Of a DNA stretch of 64,000 nucleotides, positions 9,977 through 21,388 are shown in pieces. Every line of letters begins with the position of its first letter. The first letter of the stretch is position 1. The position numbers were made by a program, and so were the translations under genes. Source of the stretch: Macrothele yani (taxonomy: Eukaryota; Arthropoda; Arachnida; Araneae; Macrothelidae); NCBI GenBank assembly GCA_039090855.1, contig CM077010.1, positions 49,804,905 to 49,868,904 of the forward strand. Direction: 5' to 3'. Below the pieces are notes generated by a model that did not search any database, was not told the origin of the DNA, and was given only the letters and a program-made list of their open reading frames with translations.

Positions 9977-11648
9977 TAAAAGAACCATATATTTTTGATA
10001 ATTTGAAATTCAAAATTTGATGTATAATTGCAAAAAGCTTATAAATGAATTACATATAATTGAATTGAAAAAGCAGTAAAGACTGCAGTAAAATATCAGG
10101 ACTAACACTGAATTATGTATAAAAGTGAAAAACATAGAACTGCAAAATGTAACTGAGGTTCCTTTGTAATTAATAATATAAACACACAGATCTATGTCTC
10201 TCTGGAACGCTTGACGTCACAGCAACGTCTGCATTGTTGTGCCATCACTAACTGATCAATCCATGTGTGCTCTCGTGATGTCAAAATGAGTGCCTGCTAT
10301 ATAATAGCACACGATCACATTGAGATGTCAAGGTGATTGTGTACTAATTTAAAAACGTTGGATTATCTATGACTTGGGTTCAGTTTATCCAATCTACAGA
10401 CTGCGAATTAAAATCTTAATGTAAATTAAATCTCAAATTTGAATTAAAATCATGGCAAGTTTCATTTTTATATTAATTTAATTTAGCACAATTGGAATAT
10501 TAATTTGTACACTTTAATTATTTTATTACTTTTTTAATTTAACGAACTTTTCGAGTTTAGTGCTGATTATATTAAATATTTTGCAAAATATCTATCTAAA
10601 TGCTCTAACCTACAATAAAAACTGAAATCTTGAGATGTCAAAGTAAGCAAGATTGCATCTAAAAGCTGACGTCGCCTCAATGGAACATTGTTGAGAATTT
10701 AGATAGCTCCGATTTGTAATACCAGATGTCACATTATTTTGTAGAAAAAGCTTCGGTATGAAGTTTCAGACTAACTGTCGAATAGGACAGTCTAAAACAA
10801 GCTGTGAAGGGAATAACAAGAGAGCTGGAGAAAAAGTAATTTAAGACGAAAAATCAAAGTAAAAGTTATTTAGGTAAGTTTACACAAAAACAACTTTTCG
10901 AGTTGTGTTGATTATATTACACATTTTGCAAAATATTGATCTACCTAAATGCTGTGACTTACAATTGCTAAACAACAAATATTTTACACAGAATGCTATT
11001 TATCGCAAGATCTTTTGCAAAACTGAAATAAATAGCATATAATTTTTAGTTCTAACATGAATGAGTTCTTACTATATAAGCTTTTAAAATATTTCCTTAC
11101 AAAAATCCGGCATCTGTTTGATTTGTTTTCAATGTGCTTTAATTAAAAATGTCACTCCATCATAAGACGGGCAACATCCCCTATATATTAATATTTATTT
11201 AAAGCTTAAAAACAACTGTCCTAGGATGGGCTATAGGCTAGTAATAATAATAATATAAGACAAGTGTGGATTTGCAGATGAATATTATCAATTGATGTAC
11301 CGTATCATGAGCACTGATTTTATTATAGAACCAATGACTACACTTTTATCTGTAAGTGAGAATGAGTTATACATAACTGCAACACAAAATCTTCAAATGA
11401 ATTCTCTTTGGCCAGGTTGAACAAACAAAATCAGAAAACTTTATTATTGTTCACAACAAATTGTATAGTGATTGAAATACAGACATAATTATCATTATAT
11501 ACAGATGTCTTTTCTTTCAGTTATAAAATTTACACAGAGTTTTTGCTCTTTTCACAATCCATGTGACATGAAGAAGCTTTCAATACGCATTTGTTGTTAT
11601 AAGTGAATAATGTGCAGGCAAAATTTATTAGTTAATAATTATAAACCA
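9977..11648. other. AT-rich stretch with a direct repeat
   Basis: About 80 bp at 10545-10625 (CTTTTCGAGT, GATTATATTA, TTTTGCAAAATAT, AAATGCT) recur in direct orientation at 10890-10975. Palindromic GAGATGTCAA and TTGACGTC-like words occur at 10210-10345 and 10630. No coding potential seen. It could be intron or 3' flank of the exon on the minus strand that follows. Confidence 0.45.
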
Positions 11649-11789
11649 AATTTAGTTTGAAATACTTATGGCACTTGTAGTAAATGTGGCTTCATCTTTT
11701 TCTCTGAAGTTTCCTTTATCTCTTTTTTGTAGTAATAACATGAAACTAAAAGATTCTTGAGCAAGGGGAACACACAGTGTACCATTCTC
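11649..11789 (-). CDS. Candidate terminal coding exon of an unrecognised gene
   Basis: On the minus strand a polypyrimidine tract and CTGCAG precede an open frame beginning ENGTLCVPLAQESFSF and ending TTSAISISN before a TAA stop. An AATAAA lies about 25 bp beyond the stop. Acceptor, open frame, stop and poly(A) signal together look like a last exon of ~46 codons. I do not recognise the protein. The sequence is not low-complexity and has no transposase motif. Other exons of the gene would lie at higher coordinates; none is obvious. A chance ORF remains possible. Confidence 0.45.
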
Positions 11790-11919
11790 CTGCAGAGGAA
11801 AAAAAAAAAGACCTGCTTTATTAGTGAAAATAAACACTTTAAAAGAATAATTTTTAAACAAAAATTAGAATTTGGAAGTTTTCTACTTCCAAATCACTCA
11901 CATTTTAAGGCATGTATAT

Positions 11920-12460
11920 ACACTATGTAGACAGAAGTATTCAGACATCTCCACATCTGCAAATAAACTTCCATTTGCAGAAGCAGGCGCACAATGTGTT
12001 ATGTTGGTTGCGCTGTATATAAAGAAGAGTTGAACTGACTAGCTTTGAAAGGGGCACGGTGAGTAGATACCACCTTAGTAAGCATTCATTGGCTGCCCAG
12101 GTGGTGCAGTGGTCTAAGCACTGGCTTCTATTTGTCTGAGATGGGTTTGGGTTCGAATCCCGGTGAGACATGGTTGTTGTGTTTGTCTTACAGTACTGGC
12201 TCTCGTTCTTCCCTGGAGTCAGTGACCTTAAATTAGGGATGGGAGACAACTTATAGCCCACCGAGTTGCTCTCAGTGGTCGTTAAACCCACATTAAAAAA
12301 AAGAAAAAGAAAAGAGCATTCAGTGCGTCACATTGCTTCTTTTCTGGAATTCCTAAAATCTATTGTCCTTGATATTCTTTATCTGTGGAAAGTACATGGT
12401 GCCACTACACTGAAGCATAGTGCAGAATATGAAAAAGCATGTACTCCGGTACGGCATACC
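11920..12460 (+). mobile_element. Tc1-like relic with one end, split by a SINE
   Basis: Begins with a typical Tc1-like terminus (CACTATGTAGACAGAAG after TA). A trace of the transposase N-terminus follows (FERGTVSRYHLSKHS), then SINE-A copy 2. The continuation beyond the SINE is too decayed to delimit, and no matching right end was found. Confidence 0.55.
12091..12314 (+). mobile_element. SINE-A copy 2
   Basis: Older, more diverged copy: the B box is intact (GGTTCGAATCC), the body contains CCTTAAATTAGGGATGGG, and the tail is A-rich with interspersed G. The target-site duplication AGCATTCA is present on both sides. Inserted into the Tc1-like relic. Confidence 0.9.
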
Positions 12461-13604
12461 TAGTTGGCGACGTCGTACAATCCACTGAGATCTGCACCAG
12501 AACAACTGCATTCCGATGGTTACCATGCAAGGTCAGCAACGCACAAGCCCTACATCACTCCAGGCATTGCCAGATGACAACTGCGATGGTGCCATGCTTG
12601 CCATGGACACATTACTCTTTTGTTCATTTGAATGCATTTGACTGTGGCCTTTACCCAAAGAATGTTGTCAGACAGACTGCATTTACCTTAAACTCAGGTT
12701 TGGAGGGGAATCTGAGATGATGTAGAGCTGTTTTTGCTGGGAATGACTTCATCCTTTGGTTATGATTTTCTCCGGCCTAACGGCGGCCAGATGTGAAGAC
12801 ATTTTGAACAATTCCTCACTTCCTAAGCTGTGGTAGTACTTCTATACTGATCCCTACTGTTTTGGTAAAATCAAGCATCTTGCTGTACTGCAAGGTCTGT
12901 TCTGTCCTGGGTTTGAGGAGCAAGTCATCCAAGCAGCGGTTGCTCTGGCTTTTTTAAAGTTTTTGCCAAATTAAATTTTTTCCGCCAAATGTAATCTGAA
13001 GTCACCAATTTTTTTCACTCTCCATTAGAAGTATAAAAAACAAAGTGTTATAGTAGTACTAAAACAATAGGTTACAGATTCTTTACAATTATGCAGCAAA
13101 ATATTATGTTCTAGATTCTGAATCCTAATAGAAAGATAATATACAGGTATTTTCAGTTTTGTATTTATTACCATTCATAAAATTTCTAAACAATCGTCAA
13201 TATTTTCGCCGAAATGATTTTTTTATTCACGAATTGCAAAAAATTAAATTGGCAGCGCGACCCCTTCATTTATTTCTTTATACTCTTTTGCAAAAACGAG
13301 AGAAAACAAAAATTACCTCCAGCCTCCTACTTCCTAAACTGCATTAAATTCCCGACATCCCTGAGACTGCAGTCACAACATAGAGGACTTGCATGTAGTC
13401 CTTGTCTTGTCTCACAAACAATTTATGGTTTTGGAATCGAACTAATCAAAACTCTTGTTTTAACATCGTTTGTGCTTGTCGATAGTACTAGATGCAAATT
13501 CTCCGATAACCGCCAACCTGTAGTAGCATCGTCACGCACGGTGTCCACCTGAGAACTGGTTTTGAACATCGTGTCTACTTCGCGATATAAATGCGTGAGA
13601 AACC
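12461..13604. other. Unassigned stretch
   Basis: No supported gene. At 12960-12995 and 13195-13230 there are TTTTTGCCAAATTAAA and TATTTTCGCCGAAATG phrases. A close relative of the second recurs at 14810-14855, suggesting debris of one dispersed repeat. Confidence 0.35.
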
Positions 13605-13694
13605 ATGGCGAAGCTCCGATGTCCGTTATGCCATCGAGCAGTGGTCAAAGTGGCACAGAGCTACTATCGGTATGGTCAACACCAAGATTTTTAA
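13605..13694 (+). CDS. Small ORF (29 codons) with strong start context
   Basis: The frame MAKLRCPLCHRAVVKVAQ, ending in QHQDF and a stop, has an ideal vertebrate/arthropod start context (AACCATGG) and a CPLC pair. It is very short, has no homologue I recognise, and no splice donor follows. Recorded because of the start context; most likely a chance ORF. Confidence 0.15.
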   Translation: MAKLRCPLCHRAVVKVAQSYYRYGQHQDF

Positions 13695-13716
13695 TCGAAA
13701 GCCATTCTGCTTCAGT

Positions 13717-13771
13717 ATATTAAGTGCTCTACTGCTACACTAAAACTGTAGTGTAGTAGCAGAGCACTTAA
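13717..13771. repeat. Hairpin: ~25-bp near-perfect inverted repeat
   Basis: TTAAGTGCTCTACTGCTACA and TAGTAGCAGAGCACTTAA flank a loop of a few bases. No neighbouring gene explains it. Confidence 0.8.
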
Positions 13772-14568
13772 CATCTTTTCAGTCCCAGCTGCTAATTAAT
13801 CATTTATCAATTTTATCCGTTAAAAATGTCATTTGCCAATTTTTGTGTTAAAATTTGCACTTTCATCCAAATTTCTTTACATAGTTTGTGACTAGTTTAT
13901 AATTTAGTACATACCGGGATGGTAAATAATGTTTTTTTAACTGCCGGAATGCTCACTTCTATTTTTTTTTTTAACTACCGGTATGCCATACCAGCCCACT
14001 TCAAACACTGCCTTCAGGTCATTGGAGTCTGTGATGTGTGATGCCATCTTCCGATGTCCCGTCTTCAACTACACTTTGTGAGATTGTTTGATGTTTCACC
14101 GATAACCATGGAAATTTCCTGGTGTCACGTCTGAGCGATACATTGCGAGAACATCTGATGTTTCATCGATAACCGTGGAAATCTCTCTATGTACCGCCTC
14201 AAGGACACCTTGCAAGATTATCCGATCTCAGCATGTGAATAGCCGATAGCCGCCAATGTGTAATATTGGGTTTTCTCAAATTCGTCATTTTATTGGGCTG
14301 CGCTTAAGTGAAGCAGAATGGTAACACTTCAGCACGGCTCAGTGAAATGATAACGAAAATGGCGTGTACGTTTGAAATGCGTGTTGAACGTGTGATGATG
14401 ATCTGCGCTTAGTGGTGGCAGTAAGTGTGCGAATCGCTGATGTGGATGCGATTGTGTAATGACATCTACATCGGCCTTCATGATGCATCATGGTAATCAC
14501 TTCCGCAATGTATCATGAATCGTATTTTTTTTCATTCACCAAATTGTTATAATAGGTAGTACAAAAAG
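13772..14568. other. Unassigned stretch with a ~75-bp tandem duplication
   Basis: Two adjacent diverged copies at about 14085-14215 share GATGTTTCACCGATAACC / GATGTTTCATCGATAACC and GGAAAT words. CCGGTATGCCATACC-type words occur at 13915-13990. No coding potential seen. Confidence 0.4.
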
Positions 14569-14573
14569 GTAAT

Positions 14574-14803
14574 CGCCGCCGCCCAAGTGGCACAGTGGTC
14601 TAAGCGATGGCTTATGACCATTCGTCCAGAACGGGTCCAAGTTCAAATCCCAGTGAGGCATGGATGTTGTGTTTGTCTTATGGCACTGGCTCTCTCCCTT
14701 CCCTGGAACCAGTGACCCTAAATTAGGGACGGGCGACTGCTTATAGCCCATTGAGTTGCTCACAGTAGGCGTTAAACCTCTAATAAAAAAAAAAAAAAAA
14801 AAG
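14574..14803 (+). mobile_element. SINE-A copy 3
   Basis: Full-length copy with a mildly degraded B box (AGTTCAAATCC), an intact body and an A tail. It is flanked by the perfect 10-bp duplication GGTAATCGCC. Confidence 0.93.
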
Positions 14804-14867
14804 GGTAATCGCCAATATTTTCGCCAAAACTTTTTTTCCATCGCCAAAATGATTTATTGTGTGCCGA

Positions 14868-15900
14868 AGTGCACGGTAAGAGTCAGGTGAGATCCCTGAG
14901 TGATAGACATGGTGAGGAGCCGCCGTCGATGTGTGTACGGGCAACTGACTGAGTTTGAACGAGGCCGTATTGTTGGGATGAGAGAGGCAGGGTAGCCGGT
15001 TGGACAGTGCAGTGCAATCGTGTTGAAAGCAATGGACACGGGAAGGCACCTAAACATGGCGAACTTGCTCCGGACTACCCAGACACACCACCAGCAGAGA
15101 GGACTGTGGTATCGTGAGAGCGGCATGCACAGATGCGAAGACGTCCTTGTCCAATATACAGAGATGGGGCGGCTGTACACAGGACTTCTGTGTCCGCCAG
15201 AACCATTTCCAGATGCCTGACAGAGGCGAATCTGCACTCTCGACCACCCTTACATTTTCTGCCATTAACACCTGACCATCGTCAGCGTTGATCGCAGTGG
15301 TGTCAACAGCGAGCAACGTGGAATGCTACGGACTGGCGACGTATAGTGTTCAGTGATGAATCTTGCTTCTGTTTGGGAACAGACGACCACCGTGTCAGAG
15401 TGTGGAGGACCACAGGTGAGCGCTACAATTCCAACCTCACTGTGCAACGGCACACGTCCCGAACTGCAGGCATGATGGTCTGGGAAGCCGTTGCTTATGA
15501 CAGCCGGACTTCCCTCGCAGTGATCCGAGGGACGTCGACAGCCTAGCACTATGTATGAAAGATCCTGCGGCCCCATGTGCTGCCTTTCTTAGCGGGGCAG
15601 CCCGGAGCCATTTTCCAACAAGATAACGCCCATCCGCATGCAGCTCGGGTTTCCCAGGACTGTCTACATGATACTTCGCCGCTTCCGTGGCCTGCCAGAT
15701 CTCCTGATCTCAGCCCATTGAGCACGTGTGGGACCAAATGAGATGCCAGCTTTCTTCATGTCGCAGTGTTCATGATTTAAAGCGTCAGTTGCAAGAAGCG
15801 TGGGCCAATCTGTCCCAGGATAACATACAATGTCGCTTTGACTATGCCAGACCCGTATCACCGCATGTATCCAAGCAAGAGGCGGTATTAACGTTGGCCG
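14868..15900 (+). pseudogene. Tc1-like (DD34E) transposase, broken
   Basis: Pieces in order: an N-terminal helix-turn-helix trace (GQLTEFERGRIVGMREAG across a frame change), VFSDESCFCLGTDDHRVRVW with the first catalytic Asp, FQQDNAHPHAARVSQDCL with the second, and SPDLSPIEHVWDQMRCQL with the catalytic Glu, ending near LSQDNIQCR. The length fits a ~340-residue transposase. Several stops and frame shifts (for example near 15220 and 15545) disable it. I did not find clear terminal inverted repeats. Confidence 0.85.
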
Positions 15901-16049
15901 GAATGTGTACCGTACGTACCATCTTACTACTAAAATCTCATTTTAATCCGACGCCTCCTTCTTGGTGCTTGGATTTTTATGACAATGAGGGTAACAAGAT
16001 ATATTATCAAAACTTGTTTTTTTTTTTCATCCCACAACTGCAATGAAGA

Positions 16050-16440
16050 GGATGTCTTAACAAAATAATTTTTATGCAAGGTGGTGCAACTCCTCACACT
16101 AAATGGTCTGTACAGAAGTTCCTCTGATGAGGTTGTGCAGAACATAAAGTGGTATTAATAAGTCACTTACTATACTTCCAGCTGCATGGTCACCTCGTTT
16201 TCCTGGCATTTACCCCTGTGAATTTTGGCTTTGGGATCACTCGAAAAGCATGGTGCATTGTAGCAAAGCCCCCCCCCCCCTTTTTTTTCTTTGGTAGACT
16301 TTAAGTATAAAATCGTACAGCATGTGAGAAACATTGCACTAGATCAAATGCGTTTTGCCATTTAGAACACTGTCTTATCAAACACGGCAGATGCATTGAA
16401 CAGTATCTGGGATTTTCCTCAACAGCAGCTACGCCCAATC
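16050..16440 (+). pseudogene. Mariner-like (DD37-type) transposase C-terminal relic
   Basis: Short frames read IIFMQGGATPHTKWSVQKFL (the expected catalytic D is G here), then AWSPRFPGIYPCEFWLWDHS, then IVQHVRNIALDQMRF. They match the order FMQDGATPH, RSPDLxPCDFWLWG, C-terminal helix seen in mariner-related transposases. Both the Asp and the ~100 bp between blocks are damaged, so it is dead. No terminal repeats identified. Confidence 0.65.
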
Positions 16441-16669
16441 GTTATGTTAAGGTAAGTTCCAACGTCTCTTTATGCTAAGGGTATTTCTTTATGTCACTAC
16501 ACATTAATGTTTGGGAACAAACGCAAGAAACTTAACTGATTAAACTTCATAGGTCGTTGACTACCACTCTTAGATTACAAATTTCCATTAGATTACCCAT
16601 ACAGATCACAAAACTGCCTTTATTTTTTTTTTGTTCTTGTTTGCAGCACCAAATTTACCCCTGCTGGTA

Positions 16670-16796
16670 ACTTTTAGAACGATTTTGTTTTTTATTGGTG
16701 ACTTTTAGAACGATTTTGTTTTTTATTGTTGACTTTTAGAACGATTTTGTTTCTTATTGGCGACTTTTAGAATGATCGATTTTGTTTTTATTCCCA
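16670..16796. repeat. Tandem repeat, ~32-bp unit, four copies
   Basis: Units contain GACTTTTAGAACGATTTTG followed by TTTTTTATTG. The last unit is diverged and carries an extra ATCG. Confidence 0.9.
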
Positions 16797-17046
16797 AAAT
16801 TTCTTCCCCGTGTTCTGGGAAGTGTTCCAGTCAAATCTGAATTTTACCTATTGGTTGTCTTTGCAGATGGCTTTGAATAGGACTTAGTTCCTAACAAAGG
16901 TGTCTGCATGGCCGTTTTGGTAAGGTGATGAGAGCTGCATTGGCCTCGGGGAAATAAAAAAAGCTATCATATTTTTTATTTAATTCATCGTTTGAAAAGT
17001 CACAGTGTTACTATAACCATTCAACAGTTTATGTGCCTACAGTTAC

Positions 17047-17349
17047 TTTAATGAGAGTAATAAGAACCTTACCTTTGCTAGAAGGTCTGTTCTCATTTGA
17101 AAAATATGTATTTCTCTGCATGTTTTTTTCCCTTTTACAGTTCTACAGTTGGTTTGGGCTTCTGGTGCGGCGGTTTTATGTTGTCTTCAGCTCCTTTTTT
17201 ATTTGACAGAATGAGTAATTCTTTTATCCATAAGCCCAAACCAACTGTAGAACTGAAAAAAGGGGAAAAAAATGTTCAGAGAAATGCATATTTTTCAAAT
17301 GAGAACAGACCTTCTAGCAAAGGTAAGGTTCTTATTACTCTCATTAAAA
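17047..17349. repeat. Inverted duplication with ~115-bp arms around an exon-like core
   Basis: Left arm 17047-17161 is the reverse complement of 17232-17349 with few differences. The right arm contains the exon candidate and its GTAAGG donor; the left arm carries both in the opposite orientation. The ~70 bp spacer holds the acceptor-like TTTATTTGACAG and the first codons. Confidence 0.85.
17210..17322 (+). CDS. Candidate coding exon A, unrecognised protein
   Basis: Preceded by a pyrimidine-rich tract and TTTGACAG and followed by the strong donor AAAG/GTAAGG. It encodes MSNSFIHKPKPTVELKKG and then VQRNAYFSNENRPSSK, a polar, lysine-rich segment typical of disordered protein. The ATG sits 1 base inside the exon, so it could be a first coding exon or an internal one. 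Exons B and C follow on the same strand, but joining A to B at the GTAAGG donor shifts the frame into a stop, so either another donor is used or A and B do not join directly. Not recognised. Confidence 0.4.
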
Positions 17350-17678
17350 TATTTTTTATTGGTTTTACATTTGGATGGTCAGAAAGTGAAATGTATTATC
17401 TGAAACTTGATCGGTTTTCAATCGCTCAAAAAATGTTTATCAAGTTCCTCCAGATTAAGATTTTCTTGTAAAAATGGCAGGTTGTTTTTATTGTGATCAC
17501 ATCAATTGTTCAAGGACAGAATAACATATGTACAGTGCAATCAGCAGCACATGACAATGTGTTGCGTATCTTAGCTGTTTGACGGCAAAAGTTGGCTGAT
17601 AAACAACTTGGTTTTATATTCTTTTTTCTTTCTATTTTTGGAACTCTATGTATGTTTGTTGATGACAAAACAAATTAG

Positions 17679-17758
17679 CCCAATATCCTTCAACTCGCAT
17701 CCGATTCTTCTTCTGAGAGACCAACTAAGAGCAATAAAATTCCTTCTGAACAAGGGAG
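17679..17758 (+). CDS. Candidate coding exon B, unrecognised protein
   Basis: Bounded by CAAATTAG and a GGGAG/GTAAAAG donor. Frame 0 gives PNILQLASDSSSERPTKSN and ends KIPSEQG plus two bases. The serine- and lysine-rich composition resembles exon A. The acceptor lacks a strong pyrimidine tract. Confidence 0.35.
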
Positions 17759-17916
17759 GTAAAAGTAATACTGAAGAGATACACTATTTGTAAATGGTAA
17801 CTTCTTGAGGGACAGCAAAACTACTTAACCACTGAAAGAGTAGAGTGAGTTAATATTTTCCATATAATACTGTGTCAATTTTTTAATGCTTACCAATTCA
17901 TCCCAATTTATTTCAG

Positions 17917-18010
17917 AAAAAAACGGATGGCTGCTAAAGTTCAGGTTTTTTTCATCATGGCCAAATCTTTGATCTTCCTCCTAGAGGGAGTAACATGTAA
18001 ATTTTTTTAA
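17917..18010 (+). CDS. Candidate coding exon C, unrecognised protein
   Basis: Follows TTTATTTCAG. If spliced to exon B the phase fits, giving RKKRMAAKVQ at the junction and an open frame through VFFIMAKSLIFLLEG to a TAA. A possible earlier end is CAG/GTTTTT after AAKVQ. Chance cannot be excluded. Confidence 0.3.
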
Positions 18011-18148
18011 GTGTCAGCTAAATTATTGCAATTTGTCAAATTCACTGATATAGTAAATATAAGCTAGTCACAGAATACTTTTACCAAGACCTTTCCTTTT
18101 ATACAGTTTAATTCATGTTCTTATAATTATTTGATTTAGATAATGTTT

Positions 18149-18374
18149 GCTGCCTGGTTGCGCAGTGATCTAAGAGCTGGCTTCTGATCACGCGGGCGCG
18201 ATGGGTCCAGGTTCAAATCCTGGTAAGGCGTGGATATTGTGTTTATCTTATGGCACTGGCTCTCTCCCTTCCCTGGAACCAGTGGGCCTAAATTAGGGAC
18301 AGATGACTGCTTACAACCCATATAGTTGCTCACAGTGGTTGTTAAACCTTCAAACAAAATTAAAAAAAAAAAAA
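18149..18374 (+). mobile_element. SINE-A copy 4
   Basis: Diverged full-length copy: B box GGTTCAAATCC, body with CCTAAATTAGGGACAG, short A tail. An imperfect duplication around AATGTTT borders it. Confidence 0.88.
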
Positions 18375-18949
18375 TGTTTTTGGGAACTTTACATTTTTTT
18401 CTGGATGTTATAATTTTCTCATATTAGGCCTAAATTTCTAGGCTAACATCAGTTATGTTATGGATGACAAATACATGTCTCTTAAGTAAGCACTCTTGGA
18501 ACACATGCTTCATTTCATGGCCAACAAATGTTGCACCCAAGTGTGTGGACTGCCAAACATGTACATATTTGATGTGGAAATTGTATCATATTTGAAAATT
18601 GTCCACTGAAAAATAAGTACAAAATTTCAGCATGAGGATGTTACTGAACCTTTTTTCTTAGAATTGCAACGTATTGCATTTTAGAGATCTTGATTTATAA
18701 ATCTTGATCTACATGTTTCATAGAAATTATACATACAAATCACTAAGCTGCTCCCTCAGATTTATAGGTCAGCTCCTCAAAGAAAGCTAATCAGACAGAT
18801 TAAAGTTTAAATTTCATATTGCTAGATTTTACTTATTCGTGAAGTATCAAACATTCCCATTTGCAGTGATTATGACATACAACTCCAGCTTCATTTACAT
18901 CCATTATGCAAGACCTTTTGTATTTCATATACTCATTATCTTTTTCTCA
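18375..18949. other. AT-rich non-coding stretch
   Basis: No ORF or repeat recognised. May be intron or intergenic DNA. Confidence 0.4.
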
Positions 18950-19194
18950 ACAGTTATTCCCGAATCTGGCCCTTCCATGATTTTCTTGCCCTTCTTTTGC
19001 CTTTCTTTTTAAATTATTTTAGTAAACATCTTTACTAATTCTTTCAACATGGGCAAACCATCTCAGAATATTTGTCTTCACCATACTAACAACATTTTGC
19101 TTCACAATTGCACATCTGCAACATATATTCATTCCTCACATGATCAGGGCACATGCCTTGCCTTAACCCCCACCCCCACCCCGTAAGTAACGTA

Positions 19195-20438
19195 CAGTAT
19201 ACTAACAAAAGTAACTGGACACCTAGACGAGAAACAGAAGATAGCATTTATGGACATAAATTAGCACGGTGTCAGTCCACCTTTGGCCTTAATGCATGCA
19301 CTGACCCTTCGAGACATGCTTTCGACAAGGTTTTGGAACACAGCGCGATAGGTGTGCGCTTCCATTCACTACATAATACCGCCGCTAACTGCTGCTTAGT
19401 AGTAGGCCTTGGTTCCAAACTTCTTATGCAGGCCTCTAATTCATCCCACAGGTGCTCTATGGGATTAAGATCAGGGCTCTGTGCTGACCAGTCCACACAA
19501 AATACGGAATTATAATCAAACCACGCCATAACAGTCCTTTGCTTTATGGCTCGATACATTATCCTGCTGGTACCAACAAGGCTTGGTTCCATAGTATTGC
19601 CACAGAGTTGGTAGGGCATAATTGTCCAGAATATCGAGGTAGACGTGCTAGTTAACAGGTTTGTCCACGATAACCAATGGGCCGGGGCCATAACAAGAAA
19701 AGCACCCCTACACGAGTACACTGCCAGCTCCAAACTTGATCATAGAAACAGTTCACTGTGGTAAATAGCGTTTCCCTGGTTGCCGCCATACCCACATACA
19801 GGGCCTTCAGACTGACGGATCGTGTATCTGGATTCATCAGTTCATAGGACCCGTTTCCATTGATCTACGGTCCACGATAAATATTATTTACACCATGCTA
19901 AATGACGACTAGCATTCAGAGTGGAGATAAAAGACTTATGAGCAGCCGCATGATAACGGTAACCCATGGAATGAAGTTCTCTGCGAATGGTACGTGTACA
20001 TACCGAGGTTATAGCATTTTTACTCACCTGTACACTGAGGTCTTGTGCAGTACTCAGTCTATTCGCTGTAACGACTCTGCTGAGGCTTCGGCATCCTCTA
20101 TCACATATTTTTTGGTCTGATGTTACGTTTTGCTGCTTCAGGCACGCTGTGTGTCTTCCACTTATTCACTACATCCAAAACAGTTGACTTGGATATGTTT
20201 AAACGCCTCTCGGTTTCTCTTATGGACAACCCACTAATATAACACCCAACAATCTTTCCTTTCTCAAGGTCAGTTTTCTCCCGCCGCTACATTTTCACTC
20301 AACCTCACGGTGCGATATGATCGCGGTCAGCTGCAGGTTTGTTTTTATACCGTTTGCAACTCTATTGCGCATCTTAACAACGCAGCGGGTCCGTTCATTT
20401 GCTTCTGAAGGGGTGCGCGGTGACTTTTGTCAATATAG
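19195..20438 (-). mobile_element. Tc1-like transposon, family 2, copy 1
   Basis: The ends CAGTATACTAACAAAAGTAA and (reverse complement of the right end) CTATATTGACAAAAGTCACC are related, with TA on both sides. The length of 1.24 kb and the sequence match the copy at 37389-38624 throughout. The transposase on the minus strand reads SAQSPDLNPIEHLWDELEAC near its C-terminus but is broken upstream. Inserted into the old LINE. Confidence 0.88.
19272..20300 (-). pseudogene. Tc1-like transposase (family 2), broken
   Basis: The longest frame (19733-19272) carries the catalytic Glu block DLNPIEHLWDELEA, then RPTTKQQLAAVL. The conserved second Asp block is replaced by readable but non-canonical sequence, and the N-terminal DNA-binding part is scattered over other frames up to about 20290. 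Not functional. Confidence 0.8.
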
Positions 20439-20467
20439 TATATATCTCTAGCATACAATCGACACCT

Positions 20468-20694
20468 GCCGCCCCTGTGGCGCAGTGTTCTAAGCAATGG
20501 CTTCTGATCATTCGACCAAGTAAGGGGTCCGGGTTCGAATCCCGGTGAGGCATGGATGTTGTGTTTGTCTTACGGCACTGGCTCTCTCCCTTCCCTGGAA
20601 ACAGTGACCCTAAATTAGGGACGGGCGACTGCTTATAGCCCATTGAGTTGCTCACGGTGGTCGTTAAACCTCCAATAAAAAAATTAAAAAAAAA
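20468..20694 (+). mobile_element. SINE-A copy 5
   Basis: Full-length with an intact B box and body, ending in an A-rich tail broken by TT. Followed directly by a second, headless copy. Confidence 0.92.
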
Positions 20695-20696
20695 TC

Positions 20697-20884
20697 TACC
20701 AAGATGGGTCTGGGTTCGAATCCCGGTAAGGTATGGGTGTTGTGTTTGTCTTACGGCACTGACTCCCTCCCTTCCCTGGAACCAGTGGCCCCAAATTAGG
20801 AATGGGCGACTGCTTATAGCCCACTGAGTTGCTCACGGTGGTCGTTAACCCTCTCGCATCCCCTTAAAAATAGCCCCCCCCCCA
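20697..20884 (+). mobile_element. SINE-A, 5'-truncated copy
   Basis: Starts inside the tRNA-like head just before the B box (GGTTCGAATCC) and runs to the 3' region (GGTCGTTAACCCTC). Its end is replaced by C- and A-rich sequence. Abuts the preceding copy, suggesting insertion into that copy's A tail. Confidence 0.85.
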
Positions 20885-21388
20885 AAAAAAATCGACTCCT
20901 ATGCCTTTTTTGTAGTACACACGTTTCACTGGTGTACGTCAGAGTATAGGAACAATGGCACTTTAATACACAACCATTCAGGAATTTTTCAAGAACCCGT
21001 TATTCCTGTGAAATCCCCCTAAGGCAATTATGGCTTTCAAATATGAATTCAGTCTCCCACCTATTTCACCATCTAATTTGTTTTGTGTGTCAAACATGTT
21101 TCCTAAATATACAAATGCATTTACCTGTTACAGTGAACTCCCGTTTATCCGCTACTATATCATTTGTCCTCTCGGTCGACTGCCACCTCCCGCTCCAATA
21201 TATATATATATATATACTCCTTGACAAATGTCAACCCCGCCTTCTCGTGGTGCATCCTGTTCCCACTAAAGGGGCTCTGGCGACCGCCCATAGCGGTATA
21301 ACTATACCATCGGGATCAGAGGAAATTCTATCCCACACTCACCAACCCGCTTGGCCAGCGTGGTGAGTTATGGCCAAACCCCTCCAAA

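Noticed and set aside
21043..21366. 107-codon ORF
   Set aside because: Runs across three layers (old LINE antisense, Tigger end, RTE 5' UTR), so it cannot be one gene.
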